Positions 1 to 11,057 of a stretch of 64,000 nucleotides of DNA are shown here, in pieces. The notes below the pieces were generated by a model. The model was given only the letters and a program-made list of their open reading frames with translations, did no database searches and was not told the DNA's origin. The stretch is from Caprella mutica (lineage: Eukaryota > Arthropoda > Malacostraca > Amphipoda > Caprellidae): the NCBI GenBank assembly GCA_947561585.1, contig CANNZV010001627.1:62001-126000 (forward strand), in the 5' to 3' direction. Position numbers and translations under genes: made by a program. Every line of letters begins with the position of its first letter. Positions within the stretch are counted from its first letter, which is position 1.

Positions 1-964
1 AAATATTAAGTGTGTTATTCTGATGACATCACAAAAGCTAAACACTCGATTGTCACTACTTTGCTTATTCTATATATTGTGGTGTAGATAGCGACAACTA
101 GTGAATTGCATAGTAATGCAAACTGTATCAAAAAGGGTGAAATAAAATATTTTAAAATATAATTGCAATTTGGATATATGTAATATATATATGATGTAAA
201 TATAATTATATAAATTAACTAAATTTAACTAAATTTTAACACTTTTTCTTACAAATAGTAATCGGTTACATATCATAAAAATTTATATAGAGAGGTAAAT
301 CTCGTACAACGGATAGATAGTACATGTACCGGAAAAAGTGTCCTTTATAACGATGAGCGTCCACTGAAACGTCAATTATTTGTTTAGTTGACGATTTAAA
401 CTTTGTAAGTTTTCTTTAACAGTACTTCAAAGAAATACTAATGAAGCTAAACAATCTCATATTATTATTTAATTAATTTTTTAATGAAAATCTTAATAAC
501 ATTTATATAGGTAACTTATTCATATAATTATATGTGCCAAATAATAAGGTAAGTAAAATAAAAATAATAGCAACTGAATAGATATATGAATTGCGTGAAG
601 ATAAGGGACAGTTACCCTATTTCTAATTTCTATAGAGCTTCTCTAATCAGTTGAAATGAATAGGGAAATGAAATGAATGGGGAAATGGTAATAAAATCAA
701 ATTACTGAAAATTTGAAAAACACACATTAGGTATTGACTGTAAATTGTAATACCTTTAGTTATAATTGATGTATGACTAGATACTTGGTAGACGAATAGA
801 ATATTGGTTAAACCATATAATTAATAGAGGTCGTTGTAGCGAGCTGCATTTCCGGTAGAACGGACAATTTTTGTTCTTTGTAGGGAGGGGGGTGTCCGTT
901 TTAGATCCTCCGCTGTATGAGCTTTACCTGTATGTTAAATGCAGTACTAATTTTTACCGCAGAA

Positions 965-982
965 TTTATTAATAACTTTATT
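965..982 (-). other. two candidate poly(A) signals of importin-alpha gene A
   Basis: Read on the minus strand, AATAAA occurs at 982-977 and again at 970-965, about 50-65 nt beyond the stop codon at 1032. Spacing and sequence fit a polyadenylation signal. No transcript evidence is available. Confidence 0.5.
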
Positions 983-1031
983 CAACAGCGAACTGCTTCT
1001 TAAATCTATGTGTTTCTGTCTATTTTTCTAT

Positions 1032-4000
1032 TTACGAAGGACTGTTATCCATATCCTCCGATGTTGACGATTTTTGTCTTTCAATTATCTCTTGAATATC
1101 TAACGAGAGTCTCACAGCGTCTGGTATTTCTTCGTCCACAAGATGTTGTAAAATACTCTCAATGTTCTCATGATCTTCTAGGATCTTATCATCTAGCGGT
1201 GCTTTCTGAAAGGTAGAATATTAAAGTTAAATATTTGATGAAGAGATATTGAAGTAGAGATTTTTGCATGCAGTGGCGTGAAAAATAAACATCGAACTGG
1301 TAATATTTTAATATATACTTCATATCATAATTAATTAAATCACCCGAAATAATCCTGACTATACTTTCACCTTAACCGGATCTTGAGTTTCCGGAACCAA
1401 TTTGTTCTATTCAATAGCTCTTCTTATTGACGTCATTAGGTTATACAATTCGTCGATATTTGGATAGGTTTGGGAGTTGTATGTATGGTCAATCCGAATT
1501 ATATAAGTATTTTTTTTAATACTCCTCCTTCTCGCATACTTAGACTAAACACATTATTCTCTTTCCGTCTTCTAGCCAGTTTCCGACCCTGGTTATATTC
1601 ACACAACGGTCAATGTCTAGATGATTTTTCCTAGAGCAAGAAAACACATGTCTTGACTGGTCTGCCCAATCATCAGACCTGAACCCAATCGACAATGACT
1701 TCATAAAACAACACCTTGATGATTTCTACATTCTTGAAGAACTTAATTGGGACTAAAATTAGAGATAATTATTGGGATTCATTTATGTATGGTATATTGT
1801 TTATATGAATTCATAACCCCGTGCTTATATCACATTGTATGTAATTTATGCTCTAGGAAATACCCCCCTCCCCCTTCAGTATCTCAATCTATATATAATT
1901 TATTAGGAGTCCTTGTTCAACTTGATAATTTAAACTCGTGATGATCCATCCTAATTAAACTTCAGCTATATCCTGCTACAAAAACATCTACTTTATCTCT
2001 GGGCTGAATGTCATCGTATGATTGAAGGGCATTTTCGACAAATTATCATTCTAGTAGACACAAAAAAATCTTCAACATTAACTGTAGTTCACCTCTATTA
2101 ATTTAATACATCCTTCTAACGCTGCATCTACTGTTTCTCTTGGCTTGGTACTATCATAAGCTTTCAAGTAACAGATCAGGGCGTCAAATCCTCCCTCTAG
2201 CATCAGCTTCTCCGCTTGCTTCTCGTTTCCTTTGTCAGCACAGTTACCGATACACCAAACAGCCTCTTTTACAACGGGCAAGTCAAAATTTTCTGCAGAC
2301 TGTGAAAGAATATTAAGAAATATTTATGGTATTTCATTTCACTATAGCTGATTTTTGCCTAAATTAAGGGATCGTTCCCTTTACAAAACTCTGTTTACTT
2401 AATATAGAGTAATTAAAACTTTGAAATTCGATACGCACCTAAAAAATTGATTAAGGTATCTTTTTTGTTTGGATATGGAGGGTGAATTTAGAGAAGGGGG
2501 AAATGTACCTCCTCCGTCAACTTTTGAGCTACAGTGATTAAATTGATATCATTGGATGAGGATTATAGGCTTCAAAATTCTATCTCTGTAATTTAAAAAA
2601 TTAAATATTAAAAAACTCTTATTGCTCCTTTGGTTCTCCTGAAAAGTCCTACTTTTCTGAGAGTCAAAAGGTATTTCTTCTGTCAATTTTTGATATAGAG
2701 TGATGATATGGGTATCGTTGGATGCGAAAAAATTTGCGTGGAGACCTATTTTCTAGTAATTCATCTCTAATGAAAAGTAACGACGTCACAAATATGAAAT
2801 GATCGAAAAAATGAGTCCTAATTTATTGATTTTGAAAATATATAGAAGGAATTTCGAATAAAATCATCTCTATGTTGTTGCCCCAGTCTTTCCGCATCCA
2901 ATCGTACCAATATCATCACTGTATATTTAAACTTGAAAGAGGAGATGCAGCCCCACCCCCAATATCACGTTTTCTTCCATATCTCGTTTTATATGAAGAA
3001 AATTTGATTTTCATCCTGATCAAAAAGTATTCCTCATTCGATGTTCTATATGTGTATCAAATTTCAAAGCTTTGCAATGGATAATAAAAAGAAGTTTTGT
3101 AAGGGGGCCGATCGCCTCAAATTCATTGACTCTGTGTTAAATTATTCAATATTTTCATTAACTGAATTAGAATTTATATTTAATTCGTAAATATCATCTA
3201 TTTTTCTCAATGAAAACTATTTTTATTACTATTTTCTTTTAAATATTAATTTTTTGAACTTCACCGTTATTTTCTCTATGATGACTGGGAGAGCTTTACT
3301 ATCAATAACTTGTTGAATGTGGTCCTCGGAGCCCGCTAGAATGTTTGAAAGGATCCAGAGTGCTTCTTTGACCATCTTTTGGTTCGGATTGGACAAAAAC
3401 TTCACTATCTTCGGGATGAAGTTTTTCTGAACCACTACATCAGTCTAGGAGTGAAAAATTAATTAGTTTCAACATTGTTTATAAATAAGAATGTGATTCT
3501 TTCATTTGTCAATTATTGATGATCCGAAGCATATTAGTTAACGATTACAAAGTATAAGCAATAAATAGGCACAATTAAATATCAAACTTCAAGCATATAA
3601 ATAGGGGCAAAAAAATTAATTAAGCATGGAATCAAAAGATTCATTATATTTGTCCGTAGTTTGCGTTAATAACTTGCAGTAGGCGAATTCTAAAAGAATA
3701 AACAAGCCCATAACTGCGCTTTCAAATTTTGTCATTGTCGATTTTTTTGGAAATTATCTATTTATGATATATTTAAGTGGTCTTAGATTAATGAGTACTT
3801 AAATATGTTCATTTGGAGATATAAATCACTGCCTTTTTATCTTTCTCTCGTTTTTTCATTCATGTCAACCTAATCATAAACTACTTTTGGCTGAACAATT
3901 CACCTGTTCAGTGCTACCAAGTCCCAGATTTCCTATAAGTCGGAGAGCAGCTATTGTAAGTTTAGGATCCTCGTAATTGTCCAGAATATCCGATAAGTTA

Positions 4001-7000
4001 TCAAGAATTTCAAGATCCAATGTTTTCTGAATCCCTTCATCATTTGCTACAGTAGAATGTGTAATACCCCAACAAGCATCAGCTGAAAATAAAATAAAAG
4101 CATATACTTGATAATTATTATACTGCGTTAATGCACATAATCACTCTATATTCTAATACACAGCGTGTATTTGTCTGTTGGATGCAAGAAAAATTTCACG
4201 CATCGAAAGTTTACTTACTGATCTAGCCGCTGGTCCGGGCGAACAAGCTCTCACTAACTGAAACTCTTATAAAATCTTAACGGATCGTTTTTCGATGTTT
4301 TTTTAATAAAATAACATTAATTTGATGCTGAAACTTTCATTGGTAAACGCATAAGAATGATTTTGCATTTATCATAGGAATAACAAGCAAAGATAAGAAA
4401 CAAATGTTACTTAGGTATTACTGCTATATGGACGGGATTATCCACTCGGTACAAAGCTTGGTGTGCGTAATTTTTGAACATGTCGCTAAGCCGCTAAGGG
4501 TTACAGTTAACTTATTGTAATATCCAGATAACAGAAATCCGGATAGGATAACAGAAATCCAGATAACATAAATCCAAATAGCAGAAACTAAGGATTATAT
4601 TAATTCGAATAACTAGAAATCGAAAGAACAGAAATCAGGGTAACAAGATAAACTGGATAACAGGTAAATAACAAATTCCGATAACAGAAACATCTGGATG
4701 ATAAAATAAAATCCGGATAACAAATTAAAAAAAAAACGATAATTTTGAAAATTAAAAAATAATCCAATTAAATTTAAAGGAAAAAACTGTTCTATTTGTT
4801 TCAGATGAATTTAGTGATATAAAATTATTTATAATATAAATATGATCATAAATCATTTTAATTATATTACACTGATAAACTCCTGCTGTATTATATTACT
4901 TCATTTTTAAAGGGTATAATAGTTATATAATAATAGTTTAGTTATAAATACATTTAAATTTATTTGAGTTATAATGACTAATTCATTTCATCTGAACTAT
5001 TTTATTATATAAATTTATGAGCATAACTGTAGACAGTTCTTGTTTAATTTTTGGGCTATTATTAATAGTTTGTCAAAAAACAATTCTGAATTAATTTAGG
5101 ATTTGTTTCACTCCTTATGTGACTCACATTATTCACATTACTAACCTTTAGTTTCTTCATCGTCCACGTTGATGTAATATTTCAAAGATGTCAGACATCT
5201 ATCCCAGTCATCGTCAGACATGTTAGTAATAGGTTTTATATTAAACATGTTAGAAAAAGTCCAAGCCATGACACGTTGTGCTTTTACCTGAAGTATATAA
5301 TAAAGATATGTAAATGGATCACTTAGAATTTCTGGGTCTAGACTGATTTTCCGAAAATGAATTGGCCGAAACCAAATTGACCGAAAACGGATTTGCCGAA
5401 ATATGGATTTGCCGAAGGACAAATTTTCCGAAACACAAATTTGTCGAAAATCAAATATAAAAAGAACATTCTGTGGAACTTTGTAGTTTTCATCATTATA
5501 CCTTATGCATAAAAACACTTTTCTTGTATGAGTTTGACATTACTATTGCTATAAGAATTTGCATTCCGCTAATGCGGTATCAATTTGTTAAATTCATATA
5601 TCTAACTGTATATATTAAATATTAATATGTATATTGTAATAAGGGTTGAACAATCTTTCTACCTGAAACAAATTTATTCATGCAAGTGACACTATCGTTG
5701 AAGCCAGATGTATATTGGGAAGATATAAACATATCTAATAGTTATGTTATTCATTACTAACAATTTTATATTTTTAACGCAATAAATGGAATAAATATTA
5801 ATAACGTCAGCCACAAAACACCTTCTGTATGGTATACTATTAACAACTGAATAAAAAATATGCAGTAAACATGGAATATTCACAAAAATGAATGAACACG
5901 CTAGAAACACACAATCTAAAAACAAACAAACGCTCAAATGAAAGAAATGCAACATGCTCCCGTATCTGACTAACTGATTCTGACTGAATAAAGCTTGAAC
6001 GTCTTTAAAATAAGAAAAGAGAAAGAATCATTTAGTGGTACAAAGATTAACACAATGATTAACGAAGAGATAGAATAATTAAAGGATCATTTAGTGTAAC
6101 TAAGGGTTATGATTTCGTTGTTTCGTTTCTTTTCTGTAACTATTGTGTAATTTTACATTCTGTTTTGAATAAGTCTTTCGGTGAATTTGTTTTTCGGCAA
6201 ATTTGGCTTTCGGCGAATCTTCACTTCGGCGAATCCGTTTTCGACAAATTTGGGTTTCGGCAAATTCTTATTCGGAGAATCCGGTTCAGCGAATTAGTTT
6301 TCGGAGAATTTGGTTTCGTCAAATTCATTTTCGGAAAAACTGCCGGATGCCAGAATTTCTAACAATTTGATATGAATTATGAAGCCATACTTACAGAATC
6401 CAGCTTTGGAATAAGTTTTTCAAGAATGGGAACTATTCCAATTCCGAGAACTGTGGCTCTTATTTCAGGCGTGTCTCCTACAATGTTTCCTAACAATGAA
6501 AATATCAATTGCTTAGTCAAATATTTATTATTTGTTATTCTTCAGTATGTCATGAAGACTTGAACTATAATATTTCAACCTGAAAATATCAATATACTTA
6601 CACATGAACTTTGAAATAAATATTAGTTTCACAAAGATTCTCTCTTTTTTTTACCAAATTTCAAGCTCTCAGAAAGTCCATTAAATACCATGTAAGTAAG
6701 TGTATCGCTGTATTCCCGAAAACCTAGGCATAGCTATTTGATTTGATGACTGTGAAATTCAAATAAGACTGAAATATCTAAACAAAGAGGGTTTTTGGAC
6801 ATTACTACAGTTTTAAAAGATAGCGGTAGGGTTATACCCTCCGACTACTAGGTCTTGGAATTTTGCATTAGGTAGGCTTATCAGCTTTATTTATCACCTA
6901 TTTATTACAATATCAGGTGCTTGCGTCGTTTTTCGTTACCTTCCTTGGAAAGTGACTTTATTCAAGGCGTAGCTGATCTGCATCCATGAACTTATAACCA

Positions 7001-8552
7001 ACTAGTTGTAGGTGACTTTTTTCATGGCGCCATCTAATTTTTACTGATTATTCAAAGTTCCTTGTATTTAATTTCTTTTTTAAAGTTACCAATATGGCCT
7101 TTCAATAATGTACTTTCAAACTAAATTAAATAACTACTGCATTTTTAACTTTCCTTACCAATGCACCACACAGCTTGCTCTAAAACTTCAACATCGGTTG
7201 AAGTAGTGAGAAGCCTTTTTAATTGTGGAAGAGCACCTGCATCTGAAATTTGGATCGACACGTTGTAGCTTATTTCATATTGATTTAAGTCTATCAAAAC
7301 ATAATGTAACTAAATATTCATAAGATATTAATTACTATGTTTTTGTGGTACTAAATTCTAAGTAGATGAGCGGTTAGGCTAATTTCTCACCAAGTACAGT
7401 AACAACATCTTCAGAAGATCCGGAAGCAATGTTTGTCAGTCCCCACAGAGCTTCCACTTGAAGAGGAGAACTAAATACAATAAAATCAGATTTTGATATA
7501 TTTCGAAAGCTTCCAGGGTAGTTTATCTTATAAAATGTAATTTAATCATGATTTTTATTCACTAACTTGTGATCTTTCTCCAGCATAGACACCAGTAGAG
7601 GTACTACTCCTGCTTCTATGTACCTTGCTATTGAAGGCCAATCATCGTTACATTTTCTTACTCTTATCGCTCCCTTTAATTGATCAGATTCAATGGAGCT
7701 TTTCAAGTTCCGAATGTTTTCTTCAAAAATATGATCTTCATCCTTAAAATTGAAATGAAGATATTTTGATTAACACATATATCTATATTTCAATCCCTTC
7801 ATGTTAGTATTAGTAAACCTAATTTACCTGCTTTCCGTCTGATACTTTAGTTTCTGTTTCTGGTTCCTTTTCAGTTAAAGTCTGTATAATTTGATAAATT
7901 ATCGTATAGTTAGTAAATGTCATAACTAGATATGTAAAAAAATTCTGTACCTTTAACTCCTCCTTGTTGTTCTTGGTGTCCTTAACTTTCAGAAGAGGAT
8001 CGTCTTTCATCAGCTTATCCAACTCGTTTCCTTCTCCATTTCCTTTACTGAGGAAGTAATTGTGCAGGATATTTTAGTTTATTTTACTTAAAATGTTAAC
8101 TTATTGTATTGTATAATTTTAATATCACACATTATCTACCTGATCGGTTTAAGGATATTGTTACGACTTGTTTTCTTCTTCTTCTTACCAAATTTTTCCG
8201 TTCTCCGATTATTCATCAACTGGAATTAAACAATGAGGTTCTTTAGTAGAGAATAAAATATAAAGCAGTTGCCTTGTATTTTACATTTTAGCTAACATTG
8301 AAAAACTACAGTGTACTCGCAATGGTTCGAACTAGAGTCGCCTGAAACTGATCTCAGTTGTCTGAAATTTTTAGGGTCTTACGTAAACAAAAATAAAGAG
8401 GAACATTAATAAAATTGAAGGTTAATTATTCTCATAGGTTCTGATGATTTTTTTATTAAGTATAATCTTTTCCACAAATTTACCTGTGTTGCCAAGTCAA
8501 TCTTGGACCCGTTCATCACTCTCCTCCTTCCAAGAAAATCTAGTCGAGACAT
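1032..8552 (-). CDS. importin subunit alpha-like protein, paralog A (13 exons, 538 aa)
   Basis: Predicted nuclear-import adaptor that binds nuclear localisation signals with armadillo (ARM) repeats and links cargo to importin beta. Exons, 5' to 3': 8552-8484, 8219-8140, 8047-7951, 7881-7828, 7742-7567, 7470-7391, 7242-7159, 6489-6395, 5287-5146, 4082-3904, 3444-3265, 2299-2093, 1205-1032. All junctions are GT-AG and the sum is 1617 nt, an exact open frame. Residues 1-60 are basic (GRRR, KFGKKKKK) and stand where the importin-beta-binding domain should be, but match it weakly. ARM repeats start near residue 101. The NLS-pocket W-x-x-x-N motif is seen as WGLTN (168-172), WCIGN (211-215), WTFSN (254-258), WILSN (382-386) and WCIGN (427-431); one repeat reads WGITH. 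Length is normal for the family. The start is MSRLDFLG at 8552, matched in paralog B. Family assignment is firm; cargo and expression are unknown. Confidence 0.86.
1560..1770 (+). mobile_element. Tc1-like transposase relic in intron 12 of gene A
   Basis: Broken frames on the plus strand preserve the 3' part of a Tc1-family transposase: a stretch beginning TCACACAACG, then CTTGACTGGTCTGCCC and TCAGACCTGAACCCAATC, which encode LDW, P and SDLNPI, corresponding to the family's LDWPxQSPDLNPIE block. Frameshifts and stops make it dead. The same relic sits in intron 12 of gene B, so the insertion predates the duplication. Confidence 0.6.
4525..4735. repeat. degenerate ~15-17-bp tandem repeat in intron 9 of gene A
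   Basis: Imperfect direct repeats built on CCGGATAACAGAAAT run through this part of the intron. Copies have drifted and some carry small insertions. No coding potential is seen. Confidence 0.6.
5322..6362. mobile_element. foldback element with internally repeated arms, intron 8 of gene A
   Basis: Left arm 5322-5450 is a run of ~18-bp sub-repeats with the core TTTGCCGAAA; the right arm 6160-6362 carries the same sub-repeats inverted (TTTCGGCAAATT). The outer ends are inverted copies (TTAGAATTTCTGG against CCAGAATTTCTAA). About 700 bp of unrelated AT-rich DNA lies between the arms. The layout resembles Foldback-type elements, whose terminal inverted repeats consist of tandem sub-repeats. Gene B has a shorter intron here without the arms, so the insertion probably followed the duplication. 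Confidence 0.6.
6790..7080 (+). repeat. dispersed repeat R1, copy in intron 7 of gene A
   Basis: Contains the blocks ACAGTTTTAAAAGATAGCGG and CTTGGAAAGTGACTTTATTC followed by GTAGCTGATCTGCATCCATG. Related copies lie at 25690-26080, 36225-36330 and, inverted, 59435-59823. The copies in A and B share the same intron, so they arose before the duplication. It encodes nothing recognisable; it may be a non-autonomous transposon. Confidence 0.6.
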
Positions 8553-9344
8553 TTTCTTCCGATTTTCAGTTATTGAAGTTAATTCAATCAAATTAAAATT
8601 CTTATACAACAAACAACTGAAATAAAATCTGATTACTTTTTTATAAAAGGTATTAAAATATACTCACAAACGAGATCATGTAAGAGCTACTCGGAAGATC
8701 ATCAACAGCCTTCTCGTAAATAATGTTTAAACAAATTTATTACCTCATAAAAACGTAGATGACTCACACGTGAGTGGCAAGAGGAGTGTGAAAAAGACAC
8801 TTATTAACAGTTTTAATAAGTGTCTTCGTAATGCAGTTTCTACACTGAATTTTAAAATTCATTTATCAAGCAAAAAGATCCTTTTGATAACATAAACTAT
8901 ATTTAGTTTATTAATAATAATAATAACTTCATCACAGGATGAAATTATTACCATTTCTTATCGATTGAAAAATCCTAGCTATGGACTTCATAAAATTCAT
9001 CCTAAAATATTAAAATTTCCTATTTGTAATTTAGCTTATCCATTGACAATCAATATAAATATTTTTATTTCTGGAAAATTATCTCTTAACAGATTGAAAA
9101 AAATGTAATACCTGAGTTCTGAGTAGAAGGTGAAAAACATTAAAACCCATATTCATTTTGCACCTACTCAGCAAAATCATCGAAAACTGTGTTGCCTATC
9201 GATTGAATAGTCACCTGATTAAATGCAGTGTCATAATTTCAAAAGCAGTTTTTTTTCCAACAATTTAAAATTACTACGGATGACATTTTAAGTTTTCTTG
9301 AGAGGATATAGCTAGTCCTTGATGGTAGGAAATATACCAATAAC
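8553..9344. other. 5' flank of gene A, no gene seen
   Basis: AT-rich sequence upstream of the start codon of gene A. A hairpin is formed by GACACTTATTA and TAATAAGTGTC near 8797-8826, and a palindrome ACTCACACGTGAGT containing an E-box lies near 8763. No reading frame or core promoter could be established. The block matching the upstream region of gene B is not here but at about 16.6 kb. Confidence 0.4.
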
Positions 9345-9570
9345 CATAGGCTACAAAAAAGCTGTTGACACTGAGAGCCATGTAATCTTATCGCGCAATC
9401 TTGCTAAGTATGGTTTTTGTGGTGTGGCTTTAGAGTGTTTAATTGTTACCTCCATGGACGTCTCTGTGCGTAACAGGTGATTTAGTGTCTGGTGACCAGG
9501 TAATATCATTTGGTTCACCACAAGGAAGTTTCATAGGACCTGTTTTATTTATCATATATATTAAAGATAT
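9345..9570 (+). pseudogene. reverse transcriptase scrap of a second LINE
   Basis: Shifted frames preserve blocks typical of non-LTR reverse transcriptases. One (AVDTESHVILSRNLAKYGF) matches the pattern FDTVNHDILLSKLxKYG. Another (FGSPQGSFIGPVLFI) matches GVPQGSVLGPLLF. The same blocks occur in full in the ORF2 starting at 11058, so this is a separate, older or differently truncated copy lying just 5' of it. Stops interrupt it. Confidence 0.65.
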
Positions 9571-9684
9571 GTGTTGCTGACTATTCTGTGTCAGTCACAC
9601 TGTGAGGTTGTTTGGTGTCTTAGCTCCTGCTTATTTTGTTCTATGAAAGCTATTCCATCTAGTGTCAGTGAAGTTTTGTATAAT

Positions 9685-10595
9685 ATGCCTAGATATACAA
9701 AGAACTCTTCGTCTCCTATCAGGCCTAACCTTCCGCCCCCTAGTCGGAATAGGCCCCTTGCTCCAGCGGGTGTGAATTCACGTTCATCTAATGATGATGC
9801 TAAGACTAATAAAAAACTACTACATCGGCAATTCCTAAAAGCACCACTACTTGGCAGCGTAATAGCGCACCGACTGTTTTTGGCGTGAATGGAGATCTTG
9901 ATGGCATCTCTGAAGAAGGAAGATATCTGTTCCATCTTCTAATGAATAAGCTGGATAGATTGACGGAGGCTATAGAAGCAAAGGATAGAAAGATTGAAGA
10001 TTTAGAGCAACAAAATTCTTCCCTGAAGAGAGACTTGTCAAAGTTGGAGGAGAGAGTGGAGGATGTTGAAATGTATGACCGTCGAAACAACATCATCCTA
10101 TCTGGTACCTCTCTAACACCATTCCAGGTTGGTGAGAGCACTGTTCGAGTGTCAATCAATTTACTAAGGCAGCACTTGAACTACGAATTGGGTGACAATA
10201 AAATATTGTCAGCTTATCGACTTGGAACTAAATCTTCTAGCCAGTTGCCGGATAGGCGAAGCATAATGGTAAAACTTAGTGATGGTGAAGCAAAGAAAGA
10301 TATTGTTTTGGCATGTAAAAAACAGAAACCTGATCAATTCTATGTCAACGACAGTCTTACTCCGACACGATCCAAGATATTGTACACTCTGAGACAGGGG
10401 AGGAGGAGGTTCCCGGAGAAACTCGGTGCATGCGGATCGATAGATGGCAAGATTTTTGTTTGGGTTAAGAAACCCTCACCGTCTGGTAGAGATACCAAAA
10501 CTTTCATTAACAGTCAGCATCGACTTGAAGACTTTTGTGATAAGTTACTTAATTTGACAGTGGTTGATCTGCTGCAGGGGCATGGACAGACGTGA
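9685..10595 (+). pseudogene. LINE ORF1 (coiled-coil nucleic-acid-binding protein), frameshifted
   Basis: The longest piece, 9885-10595, is open for 236 codons. It has a heptad-rich segment (residues 15-65, rich in E, K and L) followed by a YDRRNNIILSG block, which resembles the YSRRNNL block of L1-type ORF1 proteins, and then an RRM-like mixed alpha/beta region. The probable start lies upstream at ATG 9685 (MPRYTKNSSS), a Ser/Pro-rich leader in another frame. The switch falls near an A-run at about 9810-9816. Such proteins coat the LINE RNA and act as nucleic-acid chaperones. No in-frame ATG stands at the head of the 236-codon piece, which supports one lost base. Confidence 0.65.
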
Positions 10596-11057
10596 CTTGT
10601 ATCTTTATCATTTGCTGTCTCTTAACTGTACCTACTGCCTGGTTTTTTTTTTACTAATCATCTGTCTGCTGTCTACCTGTTTCACCTGTCTGCTGCCTGC
10701 CTGTCCCCTGTTGTGCCTGTCTGCTGCCCGCCTGTCACCTGTTGTACCTGTCTGCTATCTACCTGTCACCTGTTGTACCTGTCTGCTGCCTACCAGTCAA
10801 CTGCTGTCACCTACTGTTTGTTCTTATTTTTCTGTAAGATTTTCTATATTTTTAATCTTTTATATAGCTCAATTGTATGTCACACCATTTTTTGTAAAGT
10901 TTTGTATATATGATGTATACGCATCGATTTATGCTCTTAATTTGCATTGCCTGCGACTAGCCTGGCGTTTGTTTGTTGTCAACTTTATACTAATTTTTCA
11001 TTATGGTACTGATTGATAACAATCTGCTCGACATTGACCCTGATGATAATTTAATTA

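Noticed and set aside
10564..11016. Cys/Leu-rich 150-codon frame
   Set aside because: Lies in the C/T-rich spacer between LINE ORF1 and ORF2 and overlaps both a repeat and the ORF1 end; no conserved domain.
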